DNA of 64,000 nt from Halogeometricum sp. S3BR5-2 (GCF_031624635.1 NZ_JAMQOQ010000003.1:496001-560000); one strand, 5' to 3'. Counted from the stretch's first letter, positions 26,392-35,203 are shown. Program-made: numbers and translations. The notes: a model not told the origin generated them from the letters alone.

Positions 26392-26963
26392 ACAGTCGGC
26401 TGTTCCGCTGCGGAATCGCTGGAGTCGGGTTTCAGCGCCCGTTCGAGAAGCGAAATCCGACGACGGGCGGTTTTCCACATCGAGATGTCTTCCCAGACGC
26501 CCGCGATTGTGCGATCCGTCTCTGATGCGTGTGCTGTGATTGAGACCTCACTCGGGGCGTCGACGCCGAACAGTTCAGTGTAGTCTGCATCACGCTCGGT
26601 TTCGGTACTGAGAAACGCGAGGAGCTCGTCCGCTGTGTACTGCGTTCGGAGTTGTTGCACGCGACGCCACTGTAAGTACTCCTGATTTCGCTCGTACGCT
26701 ACCGGCGACTCGGTGACACGGGTGACGATTCCCATGCGCTCGAACCACTCCAGATACTCCCGCGCGGCGTCGACGCCGTGTCCGGCACGATCAGCGACAT
26801 CACGAACCGTCGTCGGGGTGTCGAGGCCGAGAACCGCATCGAAGAAGTCATCGCGCGTTCGGTCACCGCGAACGAGTTCCTCGGGAGGCGTCAGGAGGTC
26901 GAAGTCCGGAGCGTCCGTCCGTTCGCTCACATCCGCCTTCAGCTCTGTGCGCGGTTCGTCCAT
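26388..26963 (-). CDS. Winged-helix antitoxin/regulator paired with TumE-like toxin
   Basis: 191 residues of the haloarchaeal family often named DUF7342. A winged HTH (about 38-95: PTTVRDVADRAGHGVDAARE, then YLEWFERMGIVTRV) continues with VAYERNQEYLQWRRVQQL, the most conserved part, and a C-terminal helical region (about 105-180) for toxin binding. The same signature occurs at 34685 (VRYERNDEYFEWRRVNEL). Expected to bind its own promoter and neutralise the downstream TumE-like toxin. Confidence 0.75.
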   Translation of the reverse strand: MDEPRTELKADVSERTDAPDFDLLTPPEELVRGDRTRDDFFDAVLGLDTPTTVRDVADRAGHGVDAAREYLEWFERMGIVTRVTESPVAYERNQEYLQWRRVQQLRTQYTADELLAFLSTETERDADYTELFGVDAPSEVSITAHASETDRTIAGVWEDISMWKTARRRISLLERALKPDSSDSAAEQPTV

Positions 26964-27149
26964 ACCGTCAGAATCGTTCTATAGCTGAATAAATCTTTGT
27001 ACGAGGGGACTATTCCGCCAAATCTCTCGTCGATATAACTCACGCTGGCCACCAGCATTGTTTCGGAGTCGGTCTACTTGTTGCAGTCTACCCGGATCGC
27101 GAAAACACGCGTTACTAGAACAGTTAGTGAGGTTCGACCGGGCGAATCC

Positions 27150-27557
27150 CTACTCCCAGACCATCCGGTCGAGGTACTGCTGGACGTACGGATGGAGACC
27201 CTCGAACGGCGGTTCGAACACGCGAAGTTCGCTGTGTTGGTCGTCGGCGAGGTCTACTGGTTGAAAGGGTTCGACGACGAAGCCGTTCGCGACGTAGTGT
27301 TTGCTGTCGACGCCCTCGACCTCGGAGGTGTCGTAGAAGTGCTCGAACGTCCCGAGGCGATTGCAGATCTCGACCTCACAGCCCAGTTCCATGTCGGCGA
27401 CGCGGTGAACCGCCTCTGTGAGACGCTCGTTTTTCAGTACACAGCCGCCCGGGACGAACCACTCGCCTTTCGCCGGTTCGCTCTCTCGTAGTCCGAGGAG
27501 GACACCGTCGTCTTGTTTAACGATTAGGTCAACGGAGACCAGCGGAGAGTTGGCCAC
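27150..27557 (-). CDS. Nudix hydrolase, GDP-mannose mannosyl hydrolase-like
   Basis: 135 residues. The Nudix box (residues 37-59) reads GGCVLKNERLTEAVHRVADM then ELG. Two of the usual Glu residues are replaced, as in GDP-mannose mannosyl hydrolases (Gmm), which cut GDP-hexoses by an altered mechanism. WFVPGG and the C-terminal LHPYVQQYLD also fit. Likely trims or recycles nucleotide sugars for surface polymers. It lies 27 bases downstream of the serine hydrolase gene, same strand. A plain Nudix on another nucleotide cannot be excluded. Confidence 0.8.
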   Translation of the reverse strand: MANSPLVSVDLIVKQDDGVLLGLRESEPAKGEWFVPGGCVLKNERLTEAVHRVADMELGCEVEICNRLGTFEHFYDTSEVEGVDSKHYVANGFVVEPFQPVDLADDQHSELRVFEPPFEGLHPYVQQYLDRMVWE

Positions 27558-27584
27558 GACGCCGGCCCACTCGTCTTCGGGGAC

Positions 27585-29576
27585 TCACATCTGGTACCAC
27601 AGGAGGTTCCAGTACGAGAGTACGAGCGCGAAGACGACGCCGGAGAGACCGACGACGACGTATTGCGCCTGTCTCCGACGACGCCAGAGACCCCGCCGCC
27701 AAGTCAGTCCGGCGAGGACGAGCGTCGCAGCACTCGACACTGCGCCCACGAGTGCGAAGAGGAGGATGACCTGCAACGGTTGCGGACCTCCCAGCAGGGC
27801 CGCTCGCGGGTCGCTCACGATGAGGGCAGACATGCCGACCACGAACACTAGATAGCTCACCGCTGCCAGTCCAGCGACGTGGTGAGTGTACCGCAGCGGT
27901 GAGTCCGGGCGGTCCCGTCGCCCGCCGCGAAACCAGCGCCAGAGCCACGTCGCCGTCCACCCGAGGACCGCGCCGAGAAAGACGAGGATACTCAGTCCGG
28001 CAATCACGGCGTGCGTCGACGGTTGCTCGACGACGGTGAGCCGTTCGTAGGCCGACGGCGGCCTGCTATCGAAGAAGAGATGCGTTATCTCGCCGTCGGT
28101 CTCTCCGAAGACGAGCGCGTCCGACCCGTCAACTGCCTCGAAATAGCGTTCTTCGACCTCGACCCATCGTGTCGGCTCTCTGGGGTCAGTTGTTACGAGT
28201 CGGCCCTGCTCATCGAGGGAGACAGAGACGGTCGACTGCACGCTCAGCAGCTTTTCGGAGGTCGTGTAGGGGGATCTGAGTGCGCGGTACGTGCCGCTCA
28301 GCTCGTTCGCGCGGGCTGGCTCGCCATTGGGTGTGAGTGGGGGTTTCTCCTCGCTGAGATAGTACTCCTCGACTAGCGCATCGAGTAGTTCGTCTCGCGC
28401 TTCGATTCCGCCGGGGCTGTTGTAGGAGACGAAGAGCCCGACACTGTGGTCCGGAAGCAGCGCTACCAGGCTGTGAAACTGGTCGGTATCGCCGCCGTGG
28501 CCCACGATACGCACGTCGTTCCGACTCAACTCGTAGAACCCGAAGCACATCCCGTTCAGTCGCTCGGCGTTGCCGAATCGTCGCCGATGCATCATTTCCG
28601 TCGAGTCCGCTTCGAGAATGCGCCCGTCGCTGGTTGCGCCACCCTGCAGGTGCGCACGGAGAAACCGTGCCATGTCGATCGCCGTCGTGGTCATCGACCC
28701 GGCCGGCGGCATCCCGACGTACTCGAACTCGCCCTCGCGATACCGGCCGTTCGAGGTCGTGTATCCGTTGGATAGCACGCCGTCTATCGCATCGGGAACG
28801 GGCTGGTCGAAGGTACTCTGCTTCATTTGCAGTGGTCCGAAGATGTGTTCGTCGACGTACTCGCCGAACGACGACCCGGCAGTTGAGGCGGCGATGTACC
28901 CCGCGAGGGCGGCCCCGTAGTTCGAGTAGGCCGTGAATGTTCCGGGCGGCCGAACTCTCGCCGGTTGTTCGGTCTGGAGCATCGTCGGCAGTGGACGCAA
29001 ATCGGACTCGTTCAGGACGAACGTCCCGCGAGCGCGATCCTCGAATCCCGCCGTGTGCGTCGCGAGGTGGTCAAGCGTGATTGGCTGGTCGTACTTATCG
29101 GGTACCTCCACCGCATCGAGATACTCGTTGACGTCGGTATCGACGTCGAGTCGGCCGGCCTCGATACCCTGCATGACCGCCGTCCACGTGAACAGCTTCG
29201 ACGTCGAGCCGATGCGAAAGAGCGTTCTGTTAGCGTCGACCGGTGCGTCGGTCCGAACGTCTCGGAGACCGTAGCCCTTTGTGAACGTCGCATCGTCGTC
29301 GACGACTGCGACCGTTGCACCAGGGATGTCGTGAGCCTCGAGTTGGGCGTCCACGACGCCATCGAGGAACGTCTCGAAGGACTCCGGATCGGAGAGCGGC
29401 CCGGTAGCTTGGTCCTGCTGGCTGGATGTTGTGGCGCTCACGCTGCCGGATGCATTCTTGAAGGCAAACGCTGCGGCCCCTGTGGCCGCGAGGCCGCGAA
29501 GCACGGTACGTCGAGAATATGCGTTGTGACAATCGTCGCCGGCGACAGTCTCGGTTACGGTCTGTGGGTTGGGCAT
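27585..29576 (-). CDS. Tat-exported serine beta-lactamase-like hydrolase with C-terminal membrane domain
   Basis: 663 residues. Tat signal YSRRTVLRGLAATGAAAFAF (20-39), then a class-C beta-lactamase/D-peptidase fold with SxxK at Ser124-Lys127 (GSTSKLF), YxN at Tyr217-Asn219 (YSNYGAAL) and GHGGDTD as the third motif. All three catalytic boxes are intact. A beta-domain (about 415-530) and about four membrane helices (530-660) complete it, so it works outside the cell attached to the membrane. In archaea this family probably acts as an esterase or peptidase on surface molecules, not on peptidoglycan. The start at 29576 puts the Tat motif near the N-terminus. Confidence 0.88.
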   Translation of the reverse strand: MPNPQTVTETVAGDDCHNAYSRRTVLRGLAATGAAAFAFKNASGSVSATTSSQQDQATGPLSDPESFETFLDGVVDAQLEAHDIPGATVAVVDDDATFTKGYGLRDVRTDAPVDANRTLFRIGSTSKLFTWTAVMQGIEAGRLDVDTDVNEYLDAVEVPDKYDQPITLDHLATHTAGFEDRARGTFVLNESDLRPLPTMLQTEQPARVRPPGTFTAYSNYGAALAGYIAASTAGSSFGEYVDEHIFGPLQMKQSTFDQPVPDAIDGVLSNGYTTSNGRYREGEFEYVGMPPAGSMTTTAIDMARFLRAHLQGGATSDGRILEADSTEMMHRRRFGNAERLNGMCFGFYELSRNDVRIVGHGGDTDQFHSLVALLPDHSVGLFVSYNSPGGIEARDELLDALVEEYYLSEEKPPLTPNGEPARANELSGTYRALRSPYTTSEKLLSVQSTVSVSLDEQGRLVTTDPREPTRWVEVEERYFEAVDGSDALVFGETDGEITHLFFDSRPPSAYERLTVVEQPSTHAVIAGLSILVFLGAVLGWTATWLWRWFRGGRRDRPDSPLRYTHHVAGLAAVSYLVFVVGMSALIVSDPRAALLGGPQPLQVILLFALVGAVSSAATLVLAGLTWRRGLWRRRRQAQYVVVGLSGVVFALVLSYWNLLWYQM

Positions 29577-29685
29577 CGGTCGGTCTCGTTCCAGTGGTGT
29601 TTCGTTTGTACCGCGTACGGCTTGGTCATCTGATTGACGGGAATTGGAATAAAGATTTACTGAGCCTCGTTGCTTCGTGGAATAC

Positions 29686-30285
29686 TCAGACAGACCGGCC
29701 CTGTTCGAGCAGTTGCCGAATAGCTTGAATCTCGGCGAGGAGGGCTTGGGAGTCCGATTCTGGGTCAGTACGAGCCCTCGGTTTCTCGGCCGTCTCCTCA
29801 CCTTCGGTCGCTAACGGCTCGCGCTGGCGAACCTTCCCGAGCACTTGGTCTTTGATCTCCTCGTAGTCTCCGACGCCGTCGATGGTGAGTTCGGCTCCCA
29901 TCTGACCACCGTACCCCGCGGTGTGGATACCGACCGACCCGGCGCCGACGAGTCGCTGAAGCGGTCCGCGAGCGGCGTTGACGTTCGTGATCCGGTTGTA
30001 GGGAACGGTCGTCTTTTGCTGGAAGAAGACGCCGCGACGGTACTCGAGTTCGTCGTCCGCCAGCCTGTAGTCCGCACTGCGGTAGAAGGCCGGGATCCAC
30101 CACGTGAGGAACGCGAACGCGACGACCAGGGGGACGCCGCCTGCAAGCAGGACCCACGACTCGACCGCGGAGAGGATGCCGGTGGCGGCCAACAGTCCGA
30201 CGATACCGAGGGCGACCGCGAGCAGTATCGCCTCGATGGCGAAGTAGTACGTGGTGAGCTTCTCGGGCTTGAACCACTCGTTCAT
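29686..30285 (-). CDS. PH-domain (YdbS/bPH2-like) membrane protein
   Basis: 199 residues from the ATG at 30285 (another lies three codons up). Two helices (about 15-65) are followed by a bacterial-PH2 domain with YRLADDELEYRRGVFFQQKT then TVPYNRITNVNAARG, the family signature, and an acidic tail with a short helix QALLAEIQAIRQLLEQ. Such proteins are membrane-associated and of unsettled function. It is next to a broken membrane-protein gene upstream and the serine hydrolase downstream. Confidence 0.85.
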   Translation of the reverse strand: MNEWFKPEKLTTYYFAIEAILLAVALGIVGLLAATGILSAVESWVLLAGGVPLVVAFAFLTWWIPAFYRSADYRLADDELEYRRGVFFQQKTTVPYNRITNVNAARGPLQRLVGAGSVGIHTAGYGGQMGAELTIDGVGDYEEIKDQVLGKVRQREPLATEGEETAEKPRARTDPESDSQALLAEIQAIRQLLEQGRSV

Positions 30286-30339
30286 CCGTCTCATGCGTAG
30301 AACGACGCGCTGAGGCGGCTTCTAGACGCTCACGGTTCC

Positions 30340-31273
30340 CGAACCGCGAGAACCGAGTCTGGAACGGAGTGCGGCGTCAGGTCCAGATACCGGGGGTTCG
30401 TACTGTCCGGCTCTGTATCGATGCTATCGCTCTCAGTACCGCCCTCTTCCGGCTTGCAGTTCGCCGGACGCGCTCACCCACCCGTCGTGAGACCCGTTGA
30501 ATTCGACCTGTTCGACGCGCTGGGTGTACTCGTTGAAGCTGTTGGCGAAGAACCACCCCCACTCGTTGATACCCCAGAGTTCGACGGCACCGACGCGGAC
30601 GATTGCCAGGATTTAGTGTCGTAGCTCGCGTACATGTCGGCTTGGAACCGCGTGCAGGTTTGCTCCTCGTCGCTCCAGACCGGGTCGCACTCGTCCGGGC
30701 TGTAGTCGTAAGTGGCCGAGAGCAGACTTGAGTTGCCCCGCGGATAGCGCGTCTCGATGGTCCCGTTCTCGATGCCGTTCCCGAACGATTCGACGGTGAC
30801 CTGCGCCATGATCTCGTATCGAGTCAACGCCGGTTCGAATCGGAGGCCGGTCATATCGTCCGGCGCGTCCTCGCGCCTGATCGGCTCGGGGTCGGCCAAA
30901 GAGCCGTTCTCGTTGACGAGATAGTAGCGCTCCTCGCCGACGATCTCCTCGGCTTCGACCGCCAGCATCGGCCCGCGCTCCGTCTCGACGACGCTGGTCG
31001 TCCAGTTCGCGTCGGGCCCGCCGTAACTACTCACTTGGACGTCTTCGACGGTCGGCGTTCCATCGGGGTCGACCGGGAGGGGAAGATAGAGCGTCGCGTC
31101 GGTGAGCGTCGCGTCGGTGAGCGTCGCGTTCGTGCTTACTTCGGCGCTGTAGTAGTAGGTCGCCGTCGTGTTGTTGTTCTTCTGTAGATCGAAGAGGGGG
31201 AGACACCGACGGCCGCAGCGGCTAGCAAGAGGACGAAGACGAGTGCGCCACCAATGACAAGACGCCGATTCAT
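30340..31273 (-). pseudogene. Membrane-anchored extracytoplasmic protein, three frameshifts
   Basis: Coding signal runs from ATG 31273 (MNRRLVIGGALVFVLLLAAA, a signal-anchor) but changes frame three times. The first is near 31199, in a run of five G where six would restore LFDLQKNNNTATYYYSAEV. The second is near 30612, restoring ELWGINEWGWFFANSFNEYT. The third is near 30470, giving PEEGGTESDSIDTEPDST and a stop at 30340. The longest uninterrupted part, 30474-31034, has an extracytoplasmic beta-rich domain. Either a decaying gene or a cluster of indel errors; function not recognised. Confidence 0.65.
31091..31134. repeat. 15-bp tandem repeat, about 2.8 copies
   Basis: Unit gcgtcgcgtcggtga twice exactly and a third time with changes. 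Inside the broken gene it encodes repeated L-T-D-A-T on the minus strand. Confidence 0.7.
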
Positions 31274-31377
31274 ACGTGGCCGTTCGTGTTCTTTAACCAA
31301 GAAGTTGAGCGGTACATCCGACTCCGTCAAACCCGAGTGAGCAAAGTGGTGACGGGTAGCGTACTCAGCCGAGTGAT

Positions 31378-31770
31378 AGAGTACGTTTCGTCTGTCTTCC
31401 CGTTCTCGTTGCGTCCCTTCTGAACATGTACCAAATGTTTACGGCACCCCGAAGTAGCCTCCACGGGAACCCCTGTCTCCACATCTTGAGTCCAGTTTGC
31501 CGAGCGGGTATGGAACAGTTATTGTGCGACAGAAACAGATTCCGAGCCAGATACAGTTACGAGAGTCGTATCGTTCCTCTCGCTCGGTATCAGGTGTTTC
31601 GGATCACTCTTTGAGGTGAATCCGCGTACGCGACATTCGGTCCATGATTGACGGTCTCTACTGGAATCCCTGGATAGCCTGTCTACGTAGGAGAGTACAT
31701 TTCGTCTGTCTTTGAGTGGTGCACACCTGGCTCAGGACCTTCAAGAGAGAGAGTACAGTTCGTCTGTCTC
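31378..31770 (+). repeat. Three origin-recognition-box-like repeats, left of orc1
   Basis: Near-identical 21-mers in the same orientation at 31378-31398, 31692-31712 and 31750-31770. They share agagtac followed by two variable bases, then ttcgtctgtct. They occupy the 470-base gene-free stretch downstream of the orc1/cdc6 gene and are matched by an inverted copy on its other side, the usual layout of archaeal ORBs. The sequence differs from the commonly cited haloarchaeal oriC1 ORB, consistent with a distinct cognate Orc1. Confidence 0.7.
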
Positions 31771-31802
31771 AGACGATTCGGTTCGGTTCAGTGCATTCCA
31801 GA

Positions 31803-33011
31803 TTAACGGTTATCCAGCGTGTCTCCGTGTTCAATCCGTTCTCTCACATCCAGAATCAACTCGGGATCCAACTCAGATTGATATTCAAAGTACCGACCAC
31901 CACTTTCGCCTTTGTTCTGCTCACTCCGGCGGAGGAAGCCAAGCATATGAAGGTCAGAGAGATGGTCCTGAACGCTCTTCAGCGTCGTAAGGGGATCCGT
32001 TCCCCACGAATTTGCGACTGTTTGATATCGGTGCTGGATATCACGAGTCCGTGCAGGAGTGCGGCCGGCTGCTTCCAGTCGAGCGACACTCTCTAGAATA
32101 TATTGGGCGTGTTGTGTTTGATCTCGGATTCGAGTCGTAAGCTGCCCACGCTTAACGATATCTCGGGCCTCCTTGATATGTTGTTCTTGAACGCAATCAT
32201 CACCCGCTTTGAGTGCAGCCTCGGCACCCGTTCTCAGCAGATCGATTGCCTGTCTGGCGTTGCCCATATCTCTCGCAGCGATTGCTGCTGCGAGATTGAT
32301 TGCCGATTCATCGCATGCCCCCTCAACGAACGCACGTGCTGCTCTCGTCGAAAGGATGGTTTGGAGCTCGGGTGCATCGTACGGACTGAACGAAATTTCG
32401 GTCTCCATCAGCGTGTCTTTGACCTTCGGAGAGAGGCTTCGTCTGAACGTGTAGTTGTTGCTGATACCGATCACACCGATTTTGGATTGAGTAATATGCC
32501 CGTTCGATTTCGCCCGAGGAATTTCATAGAGAAGCGTGTTTGCATCGTCCAGATGGTCGATTTCGTCGAATACCATGAGATGTGTCCCCCCGACACGATC
32601 TAATCGCTTGTACAGTTCCTCAAAAGCGTCTCCAGTTCCGAGGCCGCGTTTCGGGAAGGGGCTCGCGTGATCAGGAAGGAGATCATTTACCAGCGTGCGA
32701 ACAACCATAAACAGCGTCTTGCCGTTGCAGTTCAACTCGTGAACAGTCAGTTCGTCGGCGCTATCTCGGGTGGTGACTTCGTCTTTGAGCGCAGTCATCA
32801 TGTACTTCGTGACGGCCGTTTTGCCCAGTCCCGCCTTCCCATAGAGCATGATATTCTCCGGGTCACGACCGAACAGAACATCCTGCAGTGCAAACCGGTA
32901 CTCTTCGATCTCCTCGTCTCGCTCTAGTATCTTCTCAGGTTGGTAATTCTCCGTGAGTACCTGCTTCTCATCGAAGATCGTGTCTGTGACGTTGCTGAAC
33001 GGCCCCGACAT
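31803..33011 (-). CDS. Orc1/Cdc6 replication initiator
   Basis: 402 residues. AAA+ domain with Walker A GKAGLGKT (58-65) and Walker B LMVFDEID (145-152), sensor-1 GVIGISNNYTFRRSLSP, lid domain with RDMGNARQAIDLLRTGAE, and a C-terminal winged helix (about 310-400) that would bind ORBs (LKSVQDHLSDLHMLGFL). Complete and probably active in melting and loading MCM at the local origin. A leaderless promoter (TATA on the minus strand at 33038-33046) drives it. Haloarchaea carry many Orc1 paralogues; this one belongs to an accessory neighbourhood rich in toxin-antitoxin genes. Confidence 0.95.
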   Translation of the reverse strand: MSGPFSNVTDTIFDEKQVLTENYQPEKILERDEEIEEYRFALQDVLFGRDPENIMLYGKAGLGKTAVTKYMMTALKDEVTTRDSADELTVHELNCNGKTLFMVVRTLVNDLLPDHASPFPKRGLGTGDAFEELYKRLDRVGGTHLMVFDEIDHLDDANTLLYEIPRAKSNGHITQSKIGVIGISNNYTFRRSLSPKVKDTLMETEISFSPYDAPELQTILSTRAARAFVEGACDESAINLAAAIAARDMGNARQAIDLLRTGAEAALKAGDDCVQEQHIKEARDIVKRGQLTTRIRDQTQHAQYILESVARLEAAGRTPARTRDIQHRYQTVANSWGTDPLTTLKSVQDHLSDLHMLGFLRRSEQNKGESGGRYFEYQSELDPELILDVRERIEHGDTLDNR

Positions 33012-33037
33012 CTCTTGAGCGATGCTTCAATCTGTAT

Positions 33038-33046
33038 CTATATAAT
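33038..33046 (-). promoter_or_regulatory. TATA box of orc1/cdc6 in an AT-rich origin segment
   Basis: On the minus strand attatatag centred about 30 bases before the start at 33011. The surrounding AT-rich run 33029-33062 would also suit a DNA-unwinding element. Confidence 0.55.
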
Positions 33047-33060
33047 ACCCCTATTTGTTT

Positions 33061-33149
33061 GTTTCGTCTGTCTGAGCCAAGTCCGTAGAGTTGGTTCTAA
33101 CCACGTACGTAGCTCTTCTAAGTCAGAAGACAAACGAACTGTACTCTCT
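33061..33149. repeat. ORB-like repeats right of orc1 (one partial direct, one inverted)
   Basis: gtttcgtctgtct at 33061-33073 matches the second half of the left-hand repeats. A full copy at 33128-33149 is in the opposite orientation (agacaaacgaactgtactct as written). Opposed ORBs on both sides of an AT-rich tract next to an initiator gene are the standard haloarchaeal origin design. Confidence 0.68.
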
Positions 33150-33444
33150 CACTTCGGACTTGAGATGGGGCCTCTCCGGTCAGTTAATCAACTGGAATTG
33201 ATGTTTCGGACAGCTCGATTTCTCCCGTACGGACATCCTCTGAGTGACTCTAAGTTTCAACCCATCTTCGACGGAGAGAGGAGTACCGAGTGGTCGGCAC
33301 AGCCTCTAGTTGACCTTCATAGCTCTCCCATGTTGACGAGATGGATTGCGTCTCGGTTGAAGCGGTAGAATCTTGCGTCTACAGCGGGTGTGAATCGCCG
33401 CACGATACAGTTGGCCTGTTCGGAGCGTCGCAGACTTAAGTTGC
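33150..33444. other. Intergenic region beyond the origin repeats
   Basis: About 295 bases with no gene, repeat or RNA seen. Confidence 0.4.
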
Positions 33445-33795
33445 CTACTGCAGTTCATCAACGAGTGCTGCGACGGCCGCTTCGACGAGACTAGTTCGAA
33501 GCCGACCCTGCCAGAAGCCGATGTCCTCGTGGTCAATCGACTGGATCCCCCACGGGACGATTCGACTTTCCTCGGGCACCCCGCCTCGCAGCCAACTCTC
33601 CGCAGGAATGTCGAGTAGCCCATCCATCCACGATTTCGTCGTGATCGTCAGTGCGATATACTGGTCGCCGTGGAACGGGTGGCCTTCGTGGTTCGAGAGG
33701 ATGAGCCAGGGTCGAGCGTCCTCGTCACCGTTGAACGGGTCATCGCCGTAGACGACGTCGCTACGCTCGAAGATCAGTGTCTCTTCGTCGGTCAC
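33445..33795 (-). CDS. PemK/MazF-like endoribonuclease toxin
   Basis: 116 residues from a GTG at 33795. The barrel begins ERSDVVYGDDPFNGDEDARP, continues WLILSNHEGHPFHGDQYIAL, and ends HEDIGFWQGRLRTSLVEAAV, as in archaeal MazF/PemK family proteins. It would cut mRNA at short motifs. The GTG overlaps the stop of a short upstream frame by four bases (GTGA). That frame seems to be all that remains of the antitoxin, so the toxin may now lack its full partner. Confidence 0.75.
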   Translation of the reverse strand: MTDEETLIFERSDVVYGDDPFNGDEDARPWLILSNHEGHPFHGDQYIALTITTKSWMDGLLDIPAESWLRGGVPEESRIVPWGIQSIDHEDIGFWQGRLRTSLVEAAVAALVDELQ

Positions 33796-33923
33796 CGTTC
33801 GTCCTCGACGCTCGGGTGGGGTCCCTGCGGTGCGTGCTCGCGCCAGGATTCCTTCTCCTCCGCACCCAGTTGGTCGTTGAACAGGGCCGTTGCTCGTTCG
33901 TACCCGCTGTATCCCTCGACCAT
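33792..33923 (-). pseudogene. C-terminal remnant of the MazF antitoxin
   Basis: 43 codons (MVEGYSGYERATALFNDQLG, then AEEKESWREHA and on to DER) ending in a TGA that overlaps the toxin's GTG. Position and coupling are those of an antitoxin, but no DNA-binding domain precedes it. Sequence upstream belongs to another gene fragment on the opposite strand. Confidence 0.4.
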
Positions 33924-34184
33924 TATCAGGCACTTGACGACGCCTCCCGCGACGAAGCACCGATTCTCACCGGTCCGGACATGGCGGCTCTCCTCGAAGA
34001 CGTGTTCACCGAAGGCGCGCGACGATACGACTTCTCGAACGTGGAGGAACTCCTCAAGCGCGCTGAGCCGATTTCGAAGTGGCACGAGGTCCTCGGGGAC
34101 ACCGTCGCCGTTCGGCCCGTCCCCACGCGCCCGCCGCTGTTTGAGGATGAAGATACGAAACAATGGGTGTACGGTGCGGTGTTC
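33904..34184 (+). pseudogene. Fragment of a DUF7342-like regulator gene
   Basis: Plus-strand frame with protein-like content: MAALLEDVFTEGARRYDFSN, then EELLKRAEPISKWHEVLG, then PPLFEDEDTKQWVYGAV. The last block mirrors the N-terminus of the intact regulator at 34685 (PFEGEDTKQRVYSTIL). The frame then runs straight into a transposase remnant, so a third copy of the regulator was interrupted here. The first part is not assigned. Confidence 0.45.
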
Positions 34185-34394
34185 CTTTCCGCCCACCCGA
34201 AGCACGCCCCGTGCGAGATTGTGTGAACGGTCAAGAGCATCACGGCGCGGGGGATGTGGGAACAACACGAACCATTCTTCGAGGAGTATCTGTGGGGCGG
34301 TGGGTTCTGGGAGGAATCGTACTACGTTGGGACGGCAGGCGACGTTTCGACAGACACGATTGAGCAGTATATCGAGCGCACGGAACACGTTTAG
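34185..34394 (+). pseudogene. IS200/IS605 TnpA (Y1/HUH transposase) 3' remnant
   Basis: In one frame with an internal TGA at 34224: LSAHPKHAPCEIV, stop, TVKSITARGMWEQHEPFFEE, then YLWGGGFWEESYYVGTAGDV and IEQYIERTEH. This is the distal half of IS200-type TnpA. The catalytic HUH motif and most of the N-terminus are gone. It is followed 20 bases later by a hairpin of right-end type. Confidence 0.75.
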
Positions 34395-34413
34395 CGGAGC
34401 GTACGGCCTTCAC

Positions 34414-34434
34414 CCTCGGGGTCAAGCCCCGAGG
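34414..34434. repeat. IS200/IS605 right-end-type hairpin
   Basis: Perfect 8-bp stem cctcgggg / ccccgagg with a 5-base loop (tcaag). The same stem with loop tcaaa lies beside the TnpB remnant at 37142. Such subterminal hairpins are what Y1 transposases recognise. Confidence 0.65.
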
Positions 34435-34653
34435 CACTCGGCCTGCTCCGCCTATAGAAAACCTACGTCGTATTCGGAGATAACTATGTATTGTGACGCC
34501 ATCAGGCTCTGTCCTGAGAGACTAATACGGCTCAAATCTCCGGGAAGAGAGAATTTCGCGGAGACCTTCTGTATCGATGTCCCCGATAGCGACGACCGCG
34601 TCCGGATGCTCGCGACGGGCGATTAGCGCGCAATATATTTGGTCTGAGGGAAG
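34435..34653. other. Short region between IS remnant and toxin-antitoxin pair
   Basis: A 46-codon plus-strand frame (from MYCDAIRLCPERLIRLKSPG, near 34486) ends at 34626. No family recognised; probably a fragment or chance. Confidence 0.3.
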
Positions 34654-34662
34654 AAATATATG
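34654..34662 (+). promoter_or_regulatory. TATA box of the second TumE-type operon
   Basis: aaatatatg centred 27 bases before the ATG at 34685; leaderless promoter. Confidence 0.55.
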
Positions 34663-34684
34663 TGCCAACCTCGTTGTACGAGAT

Positions 34685-35203
34685 ATGAGAGACGATACGC
34701 ACCGCGACGGTCCACCGCCGTTCGATAGGCCGTTTGAGGGGGAAGATACGAAGCAGCGGGTGTACAGTACGATACTACATACCCGTGAGCCGATGGCCGT
34801 CTCCGAAATCGCTGAACGTGCGAACTGCTCGGACGAGTCGGCGCGGACACACCTGTCTTTTTACGCCGACCTCGGCATCGTTATTCGCCACGAGGGCCGG
34901 CCAGTCCGATACGAGCGTAACGATGAGTACTTCGAGTGGCGTCGAGTGAACGAACTGGCACGGGAGCACACCGTCGAGGAGTTACAGATTCGCGTCTCGG
35001 AACTGACCGACCGAATCGAAACGTACTGCGAGGAGTACGACGCTGACTCACCCGCCGACGTCGACGTCCTCGAATTCGACGCAGCGCAGATCGACGACGT
35101 CTACGTCGACCTCGGGGACTGGGCCACCGCTATCGAGGAGCGTCGGCTTCATGAACGCGCTCGGAGAAAGGCCGCTGGGTCCACGGCTCCATCACACGGC
35201 TGA
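34685..35203 (+). CDS. Winged-helix antitoxin/regulator, second copy
   Basis: 172 residues, DUF7342-like. HTH in PMAVSEIAERANCSDESART (about 38-57), wing in IVIRHEGRPVRYERN, conserved YFEWRRVNELAREHTVEELQ, and an acidic helical tail. Same organisation as 26388-26963, but the order toxin-last is on the plus strand. The toxin ATG follows two bases after its stop. Probably a paralogous rather than recent duplicate, since identity outside the motifs looks low. Confidence 0.75.
   Translation: MRDDTHRDGPPPFDRPFEGEDTKQRVYSTILHTREPMAVSEIAERANCSDESARTHLSFYADLGIVIRHEGRPVRYERNDEYFEWRRVNELAREHTVEELQIRVSELTDRIETYCEEYDADSPADVDVLEFDAAQIDDVYVDLGDWATAIEERRLHERARRKAAGSTAPSHG

Noticed and set aside
30829-30845. 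tRNA T-arm-like ggttcgaatc
   Set aside because: Lies inside the coding part of the frameshifted gene with no cloverleaf around it.
31371-33149. Origin repeats considered as a CRISPR array
   Set aside because: Copies are unevenly spaced (315, 58 and over 1,300 bases apart), one is inverted and there are no uniform spacers.
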